Of a stretch of DNA of 64,000 nt, positions 26,084 to 34,409 are shown piece by piece. A program made the position numbers and the translations under genes. The notes below the pieces were generated by a model, which made no database searches, was not told where the DNA came from, and saw only the letters and a list, made by a program, of their open reading frames with translations. This DNA is from Arthrobacter rhizosphaerae (GTDB lineage: Bacteria; Actinomycetota; Actinomycetes; Actinomycetales; Micrococcaceae): the NCBI RefSeq assembly GCF_023062595.1, contig NZ_JALLAN010000017.1, positions 1-64,000 on the forward strand, given 5' to 3'. The number at the start of each line of letters is the position of its first letter. Position 1 is the stretch's first letter.

Positions 26084-27175
26084 TTGGCCGAATTTATTGC
26101 GTACGCATTTTGGCTATCCGTTGGTCTCGGACTCGTATTATTTGCCGTATGGGCGACTTTTGCCTGCGGTTCAAGCCCGACTTTCGGGACTAAAAAATAC
26201 GGGCTTACGAAGGGGGAGACCAGATTTCTCAGAATTCCTGATTGGCTTCCCGGAATTGTATCTCGCCCCTTGCCTGCAACCATCGAAATCGGTCCAAATT
26301 GGACCGCGGTGGAGAGAACCTTCGGTTCGGCCACACGAACAGCAGCACGTTGGAACGCCTCTCTGACTGCAGTGCCTCTCGCCACCTCTCTGGGCATCTT
26401 TCTGTGCGGAACCATCCATATGGCAGCCGCTCTTGCTTGGGGATTCAACTGGGATTCTTTCAGATTTGAACCGGATTTCGAGCTTTTTGCGGGGTTCGGA
26501 GTCTTCTTGTTCTCGTGCTCGCCATTCGTTGTTACGTACATCCTGCATGACTCCCGGTGGAGAGCTAGAGCCCCATTTGAATGGCAATACGTCCAGGAGT
26601 GCCTGTGGCTGATGCACCACACTCAGGCTGCATGCGACAAAGGCGACCACTACCCGCCGTTCGCATCACTCGACCGCATCGAACGGCTGCTCATTAACAG
26701 GTTCTTGCCCTCTAATGGACTCGCATCCCCGAGCCGAAACACAACCCACACCCTGTGGCTCGCGCGAATCCAATCATTAATAAAAGATAAGGCGCACCTT
26801 CATGCCACTCCTAACGCAACTGATCCGCAAATAGTCTATGGATGGATTGAACAATCGGCGGCAGTAGTGTCTACGCCTGTTCAGAAACCATTTCGTCTGA
26901 GTCTCTCACGTCCGAACTTCGCCCTGGCGTTAAACAAAACGAATCCCTTGCCGGAATCTGGTATGCCTGAGCCACGCTATCTCTATCACACCGTAGCTCT
27001 CCTCGTCCTAGTCTCAGCCCTGATGGGCGCTTTGTCCTTACTCGACGAAACAGCGTTCGGAAGTGACTCAATATCTCAACGCACGGACCAAATACTGAAG
27101 ATAATTGGCACTGCCGCCACAATCTTCATTCCCGCGGCGTCCTTGTACCTCAACTGGAAACGCGGAAAGAACTAG
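26084..27175 (+). CDS. AT-richer multi-spanning membrane protein of unknown function
   Basis: This 363-residue protein has about five membrane helices: near 5-27, 95-118, 132-155, and a C-terminal pair at about 304-323 and 338-356. A 140-residue cytoplasmic helical part lies between them. The first codon is TTG at 26084; GGAGGAAAG ending 5-7 bases upstream makes this start strong. The gene uses more A/T-ending codons than the housekeeping genes, which points to recent acquisition. I do not recognise a family. Its place at the edge of the defence island suggests a membrane effector or accessory protein, without proof. Confidence 0.65.
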   Translation: MAEFIAYAFWLSVGLGLVLFAVWATFACGSSPTFGTKKYGLTKGETRFLRIPDWLPGIVSRPLPATIEIGPNWTAVERTFGSATRTAARWNASLTAVPLATSLGIFLCGTIHMAAALAWGFNWDSFRFEPDFELFAGFGVFLFSCSPFVVTYILHDSRWRARAPFEWQYVQECLWLMHHTQAACDKGDHYPPFASLDRIERLLINRFLPSNGLASPSRNTTHTLWLARIQSLIKDKAHLHATPNATDPQIVYGWIEQSAAVVSTPVQKPFRLSLSRPNFALALNKTNPLPESGMPEPRYLYHTVALLVLVSALMGALSLLDETAFGSDSISQRTDQILKIIGTAATIFIPAASLYLNWKRGKN

Positions 27176-27289
27176 CGCCGTCAATCGGCATGGCCTGAAA
27201 TCGCAGCCCGCCGCCGTCGTCCTCCCCTGAAAAATGCACTAATTACCACCCAAAGAACAGCAACCAGAACCTAGGCGGGCACCAAACCC

Positions 27290-28057
27290 TCACAGCACCT
27301 TAGACAGGAACGCCTTGGTCCTTTCCTGCTGTGGGTTGCCCAGCAGCTCACGGGGCGGGCCTGATTCCACCACTACGCCGCCGTCCATGAAGGCGATGGA
27401 GTCCGCGACTTCCCGGGCGAAGCCCATCTCGTGGGTCACCACGATCATGGTCATTCCGCTCGTTGCCAGTTCCTTCATCACATCCAGCACCTCGCCCACC
27501 AGCTCCGGATCCAGGGCACTGGTCGGTTCATCGAAGAGCATCAGCTTGGGGTCCATCGCCAAGGCTCGGGCGATGGCCACCCGCTGCTGCTGCCCGCCGG
27601 ACAGGTGCGCCGGGTAATGGTCCGCCTTGTCCCCCAGCCCCGCGCGCTCCATGAGCTCCCGGGCACGCAGGGTGGCCTGGGCCTTCGGGATCCGTTTCAC
27701 CCGCATGGGCGCCTGGATGATGTTTTCCAGGGCGGTCATGTGCGGAAACAGGTTGAAGCGCTGGAACACCATCCCGATGTCCCGGCGCTGGATCGCCGCT
27801 TCCTTGGGCCGCAGCTCGTGGAGCTTACCGCCCTTTTGCCGGTACCCCACCAGCTGCCCCTCCACGAAGAGGCGGCCGGCGTCGATCTTTTCCAGGTGGT
27901 TGATGCAGCGCAGGAAGGTGGACTTGCCGGAGCCGCTGGGCCCCACGACGCACAGCACCTCACCGGTCTGGACCTCCAGGCTGATGCTGCGCAAAACATT
28001 GTTCGAACCGAAGCTCTTGGATACCCGGTCCGCCTGGACCATTGCTGTAGTGCTCAT
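27290..28057 (-). CDS. polar amino-acid ABC transporter, ATP-binding protein
   Basis: This 255-residue protein is a complete ABC ATPase: Walker A GPSGSGKST, Q-loop MVFQRFNLF, signature LSGGQQQR, Walker B LMLFDEPTSALDP and the switch His in VVTHEM. The RFNLFPHMTALENI and TSGMTMIVVTHEMGFAREVA wording places it in the GlnQ/HisP amino-acid importer group. It overlaps the permease by 4 bases (ATGA). Because the permease carries a changed patch and the binding-protein gene is truncated, the ATPase may no longer serve its original transporter. Confidence 0.95.
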   Translation of the reverse strand: MSTTAMVQADRVSKSFGSNNVLRSISLEVQTGEVLCVVGPSGSGKSTFLRCINHLEKIDAGRLFVEGQLVGYRQKGGKLHELRPKEAAIQRRDIGMVFQRFNLFPHMTALENIIQAPMRVKRIPKAQATLRARELMERAGLGDKADHYPAHLSGGQQQRVAIARALAMDPKLMLFDEPTSALDPELVGEVLDVMKELATSGMTMIVVTHEMGFAREVADSIAFMDGGVVVESGPPRELLGNPQQERTKAFLSKVL

Positions 28058-29037
28058 CCCTTGCCTCCCATTTCGTTGCCGAGCGGCGCCGCCGTGACAG
28101 CCGCCACCGCGGGGTCCATGTCCGCCGTCGGGCCTGTTTGCCGCCGCCCCGTGCCACGGGAGAACCGCTTTTCGATGAAGTGCTGGCCCACCATGAGGAC
28201 GGAGGTGAACAGCAGGTACCAGATGGACGCCACGATCAGCAGCGGGACCGGCGTAAAGGTCACCGCGGAGATCCCGCGGGACACCCCGTAGAGGTCGATC
28301 TGAGCGGAATGGCCGCCACCAGCGACGTCGACTTCAGCATGGAAAATTTCCTCATTGCCCGTGGGCGGAATAATGATCTTCATGGCCTGCGGCACCACCA
28401 CATAACGCATGGTCTGCCCCCAGGACATCGCGAGCGCCGTGGACGCCTCCTCCTGGCCTTCGTCCACAGACAACAGCCCCGCCCGGACAATCTCGGACAT
28501 GTAGGCGGCCTCATTGAGCGCCAGCCCGATCACCGCGGTGATGAAGAGGTTGGTGAACACGCCGTTCTCAACGGTGATCCACGGCTCCATGAACGGTATC
28601 CCGATAGTGAACACCGGGTAGATCAGCGCCACGATGCCCCAGAACACCAACTGCACGTACACAGGGGTCCCCCGGAAGATCCACAGGTGCAGCCAGGCGA
28701 TGCTCTTGACCACCGGGTTGGGTGAGAGCCGCATGATGGCAAGCAGAAGCCCCAGGATGATGGCGGCGATCATGGACAGGACGGTGAGCGCCAGCGTCAC
28801 CCACGCCGCCTGGCTAACCCGGCGGTCGAAGATGTACTTGCCCACGTCCGCCCAGCCGTAGTCGGGCCACTGGGCGGCGTCCACGATGAACAGGGCGATC
28901 AGGAACACCAGCACAACTGCGATGGCGATCCGCCAGGGGTGACGCAGGGGAACCGCCACAATGGCGTCCCCCTGCGTTTCAGTTCCGCTTGAGGCGGGGT
29001 TCGGCCGGGTCGCCTCAGCAGGCTTGGAAACAGTCAC
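28054..29037 (-). CDS. polar amino-acid ABC transporter permease, with frame-swapped patch
   Basis: The protein has 5-6 membrane helices and the EAA-loop region (EEASTALAMSWGQTMRYVVVPQAM) of His/Glu/Gln-type permeases. I chose the GTG at 29037 because earlier codons overlap the binding-protein tail; this gives 327 residues. Right after PPTGNE the normal motif (SMLKSTSLVAAIPLRSDLYG) is missing. It is present in the neighbouring frame, while the real frame reads IFHAEVDVAGGGHSAQI before returning to DLYGVSR. This is best explained by a +1 change near 28342 and a -1 change near 28295. The protein is full length but 17 or so conserved residues are scrambled. Confidence 0.85.
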   Translation of the reverse strand: MTVSKPAEATRPNPASSGTETQGDAIVAVPLRHPWRIAIAVVLVFLIALFIVDAAQWPDYGWADVGKYIFDRRVSQAAWVTLALTVLSMIAAIILGLLLAIMRLSPNPVVKSIAWLHLWIFRGTPVYVQLVFWGIVALIYPVFTIGIPFMEPWITVENGVFTNLFITAVIGLALNEAAYMSEIVRAGLLSVDEGQEEASTALAMSWGQTMRYVVVPQAMKIIIPPTGNEEIFHAEVDVAGGGHSAQIDLYGVSRGISAVTFTPVPLLIVASIWYLLFTSVLMVGQHFIEKRFSRGTGRRQTGPTADMDPAVAAVTAAPLGNEMGGKG

Positions 29038-29042
29038 TCCGG

Positions 29043-29340
29043 TTACCCGTTCGACGACGCGACGTTGAGCGCCGCCGTCTTCACGCCGCCGCTTTCCACG
29101 CCCCACTTCGACAGGATCTTGGTGTAGGTGCCGTCGTCGATCAGGGCCTGGAGTGCCTTCTGCAGCACCGGGGAGAATTCGCTGTCCTTATCCACTGGGA
29201 TTCCGTACGGGGCCACTTCGAAGGCATCCCCGGCGGTCTGCAGCTTCTCCTTGGTCTGGGAGATCGCATACAGGGTGACCGGCGAGTCAGCACTCATCGC
29301 GTCCACCTGGCCGACAACCAGGGCGTTGGTGGCCAACGCC
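29043..29340 (-). pseudogene. truncated amino-acid ABC transporter substrate-binding protein
   Basis: About 99 C-terminal residues of a family-3 solute-binding protein remain: ATNALVVGQVDAMSADSPVT, YGIPVDKDSEF, LQKALQALIDDGTYTKILSKWGV. The signal peptide and first lobe (about 180-200 residues) are absent. The homology ends near 29340, where a PucR-type regulator tail on the opposite strand begins. The fragment has no proper start and precedes the permease by a few bases, as the lost gene would have done. Confidence 0.85.
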
Positions 29341-29484
29341 ATTGTGGCCGCCGAGCGTCTGGGCCTCCACGTCAATACGGTCCGCTACCGTCTGTCCCGC
29401 GTGGGCACTCTGTTCGGACTCAACCTCGACGATCCGGAGACTCGGCTGCTTTTGTGGCTCCAGCTGTGGGCCCGGAACAACTGA
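29341..29484 (+). pseudogene. C-terminal fragment of a PucR-family regulator
   Basis: The open frame ends with AAERLGLHVNTVRYRLSRVG and TLFGLNLDDPETRLLLWLQLW, the helix-turn-helix that closes PucR/CdaR-type regulators. Only about 47 codons remain, and everything upstream on this strand is antisense to the binding-protein fragment. The two halves were joined by a deletion or inversion close to 29322-29345. Confidence 0.85.
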
Positions 29485-29634
29485 GCCTGGGCAGCGGTTG
29501 ATCCTGACTGTCGCTGCATGAATTCGTACTTGTGGTCAGCGCAGGCGTTAGGCAATTACCGAGAAGCTAGATCTTTCACCGGGATCTCCAGGAAGCAGGA
29601 AACAACCCGGCAGGATCCGAATAGCCCTTCGCGG

Positions 29635-30264
29635 TCAGGCCAACCCCGTCTTCACGGACACGTGGGGCGCCGGCATGCCTGTGGCCATTCCCGCCCACAA
29701 CAGGTCGGTTGTCGCAACAATCAGAGAGTCGACGGATGTTCCATCCAGGAGATTGCCCGCCGCCAGCACAGCGGCTCCGTGCAGGCTCACGAAGCATACG
29801 AGGGCCAGCATCTCGCAGTCGCCTGGAGCCAACTCCCCGGCGCCCTGGGCTTCGGCAATGACGGCTCTGGCTACCCTTATTCCGTCTTCGCCGATGCTCC
29901 GGAGTTCATCGCTGGCATCGGGGTGGTGCTTGGTGGAGTGCATCACCGCCAAGAGGACCGGGTGGGAGACCGCGAAATCCACATAGGCCCTTGCGATCCG
30001 GACAAACCGTGAACGATGGTCTCCGGCAGCTTCAGACGCTCCAATAATTCGGGCGTTCATGCCACGGAAGCCGTCAAGGGCGAGGGCATCGAGAAGCGCT
30101 TGCTTGTCACGGAAATGCTTACCGGGCGCCGCGTGGCTCACGCCCAGGTCGCGCGCGAGTTGCCGCAGGGAAAGTCCGTCGACCCCTGCTTCTTCAATGA
30201 ATTCCGCTGCCCGGGCGAGCAACGCCTCGCGGAGCTTGCCGTGATGGTAGGGCTGACTGGTCAT
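29635..30264 (-). CDS. TetR/AcrR-family repressor
   Basis: Residues 10-58 form the TetR helix-turn-helix (YHHGKLREALLARAAEFI, LSLRQLARDLGVSHAAPGKHF), and the C-terminal part matches the TetR_C WHG-type ligand-binding domain. The frame extends to 30309, but ATG 30264 (MTSQPYHHG) fits the family start. It is divergent from the short-chain dehydrogenase at 30366, and a long palindrome in the 101-bp gap overlaps a promoter. That makes it the likely repressor of the dehydrogenase and of itself. The effector is unknown. Confidence 0.9.
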   Translation of the reverse strand: MTSQPYHHGKLREALLARAAEFIEEAGVDGLSLRQLARDLGVSHAAPGKHFRDKQALLDALALDGFRGMNARIIGASEAAGDHRSRFVRIARAYVDFAVSHPVLLAVMHSTKHHPDASDELRSIGEDGIRVARAVIAEAQGAGELAPGDCEMLALVCFVSLHGAAVLAAGNLLDGTSVDSLIVATTDLLWAGMATGMPAPHVSVKTGLA

Positions 30265-30283
30265 GCGATCAGTGTATCGGAAT

Positions 30284-30319
30284 GTAGGCGTTGACAACAA
30301 AGTTGTCACTGCCTACTAT
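30284..30319 (+). promoter_or_regulatory. sigma-70 promoter overlapped by TetR operator palindrome
   Basis: TTGACA (30291-30296) and TACTAT (30314-30319) are 17 bases apart, a near-perfect promoter for the dehydrogenase. Over it lies a 15-base inverted repeat with a 3-base centre: left arm GTAGGCGTTGACAAC (30284-30298), right arm GTTGTCACTGCCTAC (30302-30316), two mismatches, with the inner 7 bases perfect. A bound TetR dimer here would block the promoter. Confidence 0.8.
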
Positions 30320-30365
30320 GTTGACATTGGCTACAAAAGTGGCCGCGACACGGATCGGATTCACC

Positions 30366-31154
30366 ATGACCATGACCTATACCGGAACTACGGCACTCAT
30401 CACTGGAGCGAGCTCCGGGCTTGGAGCCGAGTTTGCCGAGCGGTTTGCAGCGCGCGGGGCCAACCTTGTGCTGGTCGCACGGCGGACCGACAGGCTTGAG
30501 GATCTCGCCCGGAAGCTTCGCACCGCCCACGGCATCTCGGTCACAACGCTCTCGAAGGACTTGAGCCGGCAGGGAGCCGGTGCGGAAGTCCGCGATGAGC
30601 TTGCCGGCCAGGGCATCCACATCGACACCCTGATTAACAACGCAGGCTTCGGCACGAGCGGTCCATTGGTCGAGGAGGACCCTGCGGTTATCGCCTCGGA
30701 GATCTCCCTCAACGTGGCCTCTCTCGTTGACACCACGCGGGCGTTCCTCCCCGAGATGCTCGCCGAAGGGAAGGGGGCCCTGATCAACGTGGCCAGCACT
30801 GCAGCTTTTCAGCCAGTGCCCGGCATGGCGGTCTACGGAGCAACCAAAGCCTTTGTCCTAAGCTTTACTGAAGCCTTGGCATATGAGACGAAGGATTCCG
30901 GCCTTCGTGTACTCGCGCTCTGCCCGGGGGCAACCCGCACCGAGTTTTTCGATGTGCTCGGTAGCCAGGCCGCAGCGGTGGGCCGGCTGCAGAGCGCCAG
31001 CGCCGTCATCGACACTGCCCTGCGCGCTCTCGATCGCCGCAATACGCCGGTTAGCGTCGTCTCAGGCTTTGGAAATCGCATGCTTGCCGGACTGGCCCAG
31101 CGCCTCCCGCGACACATCTCCCTCGCCATTGCCGGCAGAGCCGTGCAGGACTAG
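30366..31154 (+). CDS. short-chain dehydrogenase/reductase
   Basis: Classical SDR motifs are all present in this 262-residue protein: the nucleotide-binding TGASSGLG (13-20), NNAG (91-94), the catalytic S144, and YGATK (Y157, K161). The Arg residues after the second strand (VARRTDR) suggest NADP preference. Start at ATG 30366 rather than the open frame at 30291, because the upstream part holds the promoter. The substrate is unknown. It is controlled by the divergent TetR through the palindrome at 30284-30316. Confidence 0.92.
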   Translation: MTMTYTGTTALITGASSGLGAEFAERFAARGANLVLVARRTDRLEDLARKLRTAHGISVTTLSKDLSRQGAGAEVRDELAGQGIHIDTLINNAGFGTSGPLVEEDPAVIASEISLNVASLVDTTRAFLPEMLAEGKGALINVASTAAFQPVPGMAVYGATKAFVLSFTEALAYETKDSGLRVLALCPGATRTEFFDVLGSQAAAVGRLQSASAVIDTALRALDRRNTPVSVVSGFGNRMLAGLAQRLPRHISLAIAGRAVQD

Positions 31155-31229
31155 TGCTACAGTCGCATTTCGCTTCGCTCTGCTGTTCTCCACCCGCCCG
31201 TATGCTCATAACCCATCGAGGATGTACCA

Positions 31230-32087
31230 ATGAATGAGACTTCCGGTGTACTTCGCTATGCCGCCTTCGCCACGACCCGCGGCGGAGGAAATCCGGCGGG
31301 ACTGGTATTGGATGCAACCAGTCTCGATGATTCACAGATGCAGGTCATCGCGGCCGACGTCGGATATGCGGAAACGGTGTTTGTCACCGAGGCCGGAGTT
31401 GACGGTGACTCGCGGCGAAACCGTGTGCGGTACTTCTCCCCGATTGCCGAGGTGCCGTTTTGCGGTCATGCCACAATTGCCCTGGCTGTCGCGCTGTCGA
31501 GGGTACACGGTACGGGAACCTTTATGTTCGATACGCAGGTTGGGCCAGTCTCGATCGAATCTGCCGGCCAGGGAGCTGACCTCACGGCGTCCTTTACGAG
31601 CGTGGAGCCTCGCGTGGCCGAGTTCCCGACAGGTGTTCTGGATACTTTGCTCGGGTTGCTCGGCGTGGGCCGGGACGAACTGCACCCCGGCTACCCCCCG
31701 ATGGTTGCCTATGCCGGGAACTGGCATCCCATACTGGTCTTCGCTGACCGAAAGACCTATGACTCCTTCGACTTCGACCCGGAGCCCATGCGCACGCTGA
31801 TGGACGCCCAGGGTTGGGCCGGTACTGTCACCACGCTATGCGAGGTTGGAGCGGGCGAGTTTGACTCGCGCAATCTCTTCCCGGTGGGAGCCATCACTGA
31901 AGATCCGGCGACAGGTTCGGCTGCCGCCGCTTTCGGTGGATACCTCCGACTGCTCTCGCTTGTGGAAGCACCCAGCGGGGTGGTGGTTCTCCAGGGGAGC
32001 CACGTCGGACGTCCGAGCAGACTCACCATTGATATTCCATCACTCGGCGGGATCATCGTGCGCGGAGGAGCCGTCGAGATCGCCTGA
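31230..32087 (+). CDS. PhzF-family isomerase/epimerase-like protein
   Basis: The 285 residues show the PhzF fold with its two halves: the catalytic E48 in YAETVFV, the loop FSPIAEVPFCGHATIA (C78, H80) and DPATGSAAAAFGGYL near residue 232. Family members isomerise or epimerise small acids, for example in phenazine or amino-acid metabolism. No phenazine genes are nearby, so it is more likely a stand-alone metabolic isomerase. It lies 75 bases after the SDR gene on the same strand and could be co-transcribed. Confidence 0.9.
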   Translation: MNETSGVLRYAAFATTRGGGNPAGLVLDATSLDDSQMQVIAADVGYAETVFVTEAGVDGDSRRNRVRYFSPIAEVPFCGHATIALAVALSRVHGTGTFMFDTQVGPVSIESAGQGADLTASFTSVEPRVAEFPTGVLDTLLGLLGVGRDELHPGYPPMVAYAGNWHPILVFADRKTYDSFDFDPEPMRTLMDAQGWAGTVTTLCEVGAGEFDSRNLFPVGAITEDPATGSAAAAFGGYLRLLSLVEAPSGVVVLQGSHVGRPSRLTIDIPSLGGIIVRGGAVEIA

Positions 32088-32173
32088 GCCGTACGAGACC
32101 CTGTACTGGTCATCCCGGGAGTGGCTGGCACTGTTTCCCAGCGGCCCCCAGCCTTACGCAGACCTTCCCCTGC

Positions 32174-32344
32174 CAGCAGGTCGCCGAACTCATCCTGAGA
32201 GGGCATGCCACCCACCGCGTAGCCCACAGGCTTGAGATTTCGCCGTATACGGCCCAGGAGCACCTGCGCCACATTTTCGCCAAGGTGGGCGTCGCCAGCC
32301 GCGGGGAACTCGTGGCTGCCCTCATCTTGGAGCGAAGCGAGTAA
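32174..32344 (+). pseudogene. LuxR-type HTH regulator fragment
   Basis: The frame QQVAELILRGHATHRVAHRL followed by PYTAQEHLRHIFAKVG and VASRGELVAAL is the C-terminal DNA-binding domain of a LuxR-family regulator. It ends in TAA at 32344. No start codon or upstream receptor domain is present, and the DNA before it shows only broken traces. It is a 3' remnant left next to PhzF. Confidence 0.75.
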
Positions 32345-32527
32345 TGCGCCCCTTCACAGCATCAGGATATCGAGATCCTCGAAATGAGACTCACCACTTG
32401 CGTCGGCATAGATCCTCATAAACGACACCATCGCAACTCCTCGGGTTGACGCGCTGAGGGCGGCTGCAAACTGATGCCTCTATTCTCTTCAGTCCGCTCG
32501 GTTGAAGCCAGCGCAGCTGCCAGCCAG

Positions 32528-32584
32528 TTGCCACCCTCCCGAACCAGGAGCATAATGGTTAGCGTAGCTAATTAGCACTGCTAA
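32528..32584 (+). promoter_or_regulatory. promoter and MarR operator
   Basis: TTGCCA (32528-32533) and CATAAT (32551-32556) are 17 bases apart. Immediately after lies a 26-base near-palindrome, 32559-32584, with halves TTAGCGTAGCTAA and TTAGCACTGCTAA. That size and symmetry suit a MarR dimer, placed where it would block transcription initiation of the MarR-MFS operon. Confidence 0.75.
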
Positions 32585-32614
32585 GCATTTCAACAAAGGA
32601 GGAGCAGCCGCTCC

Positions 32615-33076
32615 ATGAGCATCACCGAAACGTCGAACCTGGGCCCAAGAGACAGCATCAAGCCGGACGTCCTGGCCATCGATCTTCGAACCGCAGTGAT
32701 GCGCACTTCCCGCAGGCTCCGTGTCGAGGCAACCGGTGACGTCATCACTCCCGGCCAATACACGGTCCTTGCCCAACTCAACGCCAATGGCCCGCAAACC
32801 CTCCGCACACTGGCCGAACGCGAGCACGTGCAGGCACCCTCCATGACCCGGATCGTCAACGCCCTCACGGAGCAAGGCTTTGTCACCCGAACAGCCCACC
32901 CCAACGACGGCCGTCAGGTCCAGGTAGGAATCACCCTGGCCGGAAAGGCCGTCCTGGAAGAGGCCCGCGAACAGCGGACAGCCTGGCTGGCCCAACGCGT
33001 CGCCGGGCTCAGCGACGACGACCGCAAGATCCTCAGCCGCGCCGCCCACATCATGCAGGAGATGGCCGGCAAATGA
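32615..33076 (+). CDS. MarR-family transcriptional regulator
   Basis: This 153-residue winged-helix protein has PGQYTVLAQLNANGPQTLRTLAEREHV, SMTRIVNALTEQGFV and the wing RTAHPNDGRQVQVGIT. AAGGAGGAG lies upstream of ATG 32615. It is co-translated with the efflux protein (ATGA overlap at 33073-33076), and a palindromic operator lies before it, so it most likely represses its own operon until a drug-like ligand binds. Confidence 0.93.
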   Translation: MSITETSNLGPRDSIKPDVLAIDLRTAVMRTSRRLRVEATGDVITPGQYTVLAQLNANGPQTLRTLAEREHVQAPSMTRIVNALTEQGFVTRTAHPNDGRQVQVGITLAGKAVLEEAREQRTAWLAQRVAGLSDDDRKILSRAAHIMQEMAGK

Positions 33077-34332
33077 GCGCCATGTTCCGGGCCCTGGAAA
33101 ATCCCAACTACCGCATCTGGGCCAGCGGGGCGCTGGTTTCCAACGTCGGCACCTGGATGCAGCGGGTGGCTCAGGACTGGCTGGTCCTGACCGTCCTCAC
33201 CAACCACTCGGGCGTCGCCGTCGGCATCACCACAGGCCTTCAGTTCCTTCCCATGCTGCTGCTTGGACCGTACGGCGGCGTGCTGGCCGACAGGTACCGC
33301 AAGCGCACCATCCTGCTGTGGACCCAGCTGGCCATGGGCCTCTGCGGCCTGGCCATCGGACTCCTGGTGGTCACCGGCACGGCCGAACTCTGGCACGCCT
33401 ACCTCGCCGCCCTCTGCCTGGGACTTGCCAGCGCCATCGACGCACCGGCACGCCAATCCTTCGTCTCCGAACTCGTGGGGCAGGACAACATCGCCAACGC
33501 GGTTGCCCTGAACTCAGCTTCCTTCAACACCGCCAGGCTCACCGGTCCCGCCATCGCCGGCGTCCTGATCGCCTGGGTGGGCACCGGACCCGTGTTCCTC
33601 CTGAACGCGGCCAGCTTCGCCGCCGTCATCATCTCGCTGTTCCGGATCCGCACCTCGGAGCTGGCACCAGCCTCGCCCGCCGTCCGCGGCAAGCATCAGG
33701 TTGCCGAGGGCATCGCCTACGTGCGCCGCCGCCCGGATCTGGTGCTGATTCTCGTTCTGGTGGGCCTCCTTGGTGCTTTCGGTATGAATTTCCCCATCAC
33801 CAATGCACTCATGTCCACCACCGAGTTCGGAGTGGGAGCGGGCGAGTTCGGGCTTCTGGGCTCCATCATGGCCGTCGGCACGCTGGCCGGTGCGCTGTTC
33901 GCGGCCCGCAGGGCCGGACCACGGCTGCGGTTCCTGCTCGGCGGGGCACTGGGGCTCGGGTTCTTCACGCTGGTCGCCAGCGTGTCGCCGTCGTTCTGGC
34001 TCTACGCGGCAGTCCTGATCCCTGTGGGCCTGGCGTCCATCACCTTCCTGAACAGCTGCAACACCAGCATCCAGCTCTCGGTGGAGCCGCAGTTCCGGGG
34101 GCGCGTGCTGGCCCTGTACCTGGCCGTACTTCAGGGCGGAACTGCCCTGGGGGCTCCCCTGATGGGATGGATCGGCAGCGAATTCGGCGCGCGGTGGTCC
34201 GTGGCCGCAGGCGGCATCATCGTCCTGCTGGCCGGCCTGGCCGCCGTGATCGTGGTCAGCCGGAGGAACCGGCTGACCTTCCGGGATGCGCTCCGGGTCG
34301 CGTTCAACAGGAACAGGCAGCCCGCCGTTTAG
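33073..34332 (+). CDS. MFS transporter, DHA3-type efflux pump
   Basis: Twelve membrane helices are apparent in 419 residues. The N-terminal NPNYRIWASGALVSNVGTWMQRVAQDWL and PYGGVLADRYRKR (motif A-like loop) are typical of the enterobactin-exporter/DHA3 group, and DAPARQSFVSELVG follows. The function is probably export of a toxic compound, controlled by the MarR encoded just upstream. The 3' end is duplicated 2.1 kb downstream (36366-36470), marking a past tandem duplication or insertion. Confidence 0.92.
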   Translation: MSAMFRALENPNYRIWASGALVSNVGTWMQRVAQDWLVLTVLTNHSGVAVGITTGLQFLPMLLLGPYGGVLADRYRKRTILLWTQLAMGLCGLAIGLLVVTGTAELWHAYLAALCLGLASAIDAPARQSFVSELVGQDNIANAVALNSASFNTARLTGPAIAGVLIAWVGTGPVFLLNAASFAAVIISLFRIRTSELAPASPAVRGKHQVAEGIAYVRRRPDLVLILVLVGLLGAFGMNFPITNALMSTTEFGVGAGEFGLLGSIMAVGTLAGALFAARRAGPRLRFLLGGALGLGFFTLVASVSPSFWLYAAVLIPVGLASITFLNSCNTSIQLSVEPQFRGRVLALYLAVLQGGTALGAPLMGWIGSEFGARWSVAAGGIIVLLAGLAAVIVVSRRNRLTFRDALRVAFNRNRQPAV

Positions 34333-34353
34333 GGATCGACGACGGCGGAACCG
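34249..34353 (+). repeat. direct repeat copy 1 (MFS 3' end and downstream)
   Basis: About 105 bases spanning the last 28 codons of the MFS gene and 21 bases beyond it recur at 36366-36470 with roughly ten substitutions. The repeat encodes the C-terminal IVVSRRNRLTFRD and following basic tail in both copies. It brackets the methyltransferase, SRPBCC and small membrane genes. Confidence 0.85.
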
Positions 34354-34409
34354 CCACTCCCCTGCGCCAGCCAGACCCGGCCATGTGGATGGTTCCGGTG
34401 GTGCAGGAT

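Noticed and set aside
30321..30326. second TTGACA downstream of the SDR promoter
   Set aside because: No suitable -10 box at the right distance.
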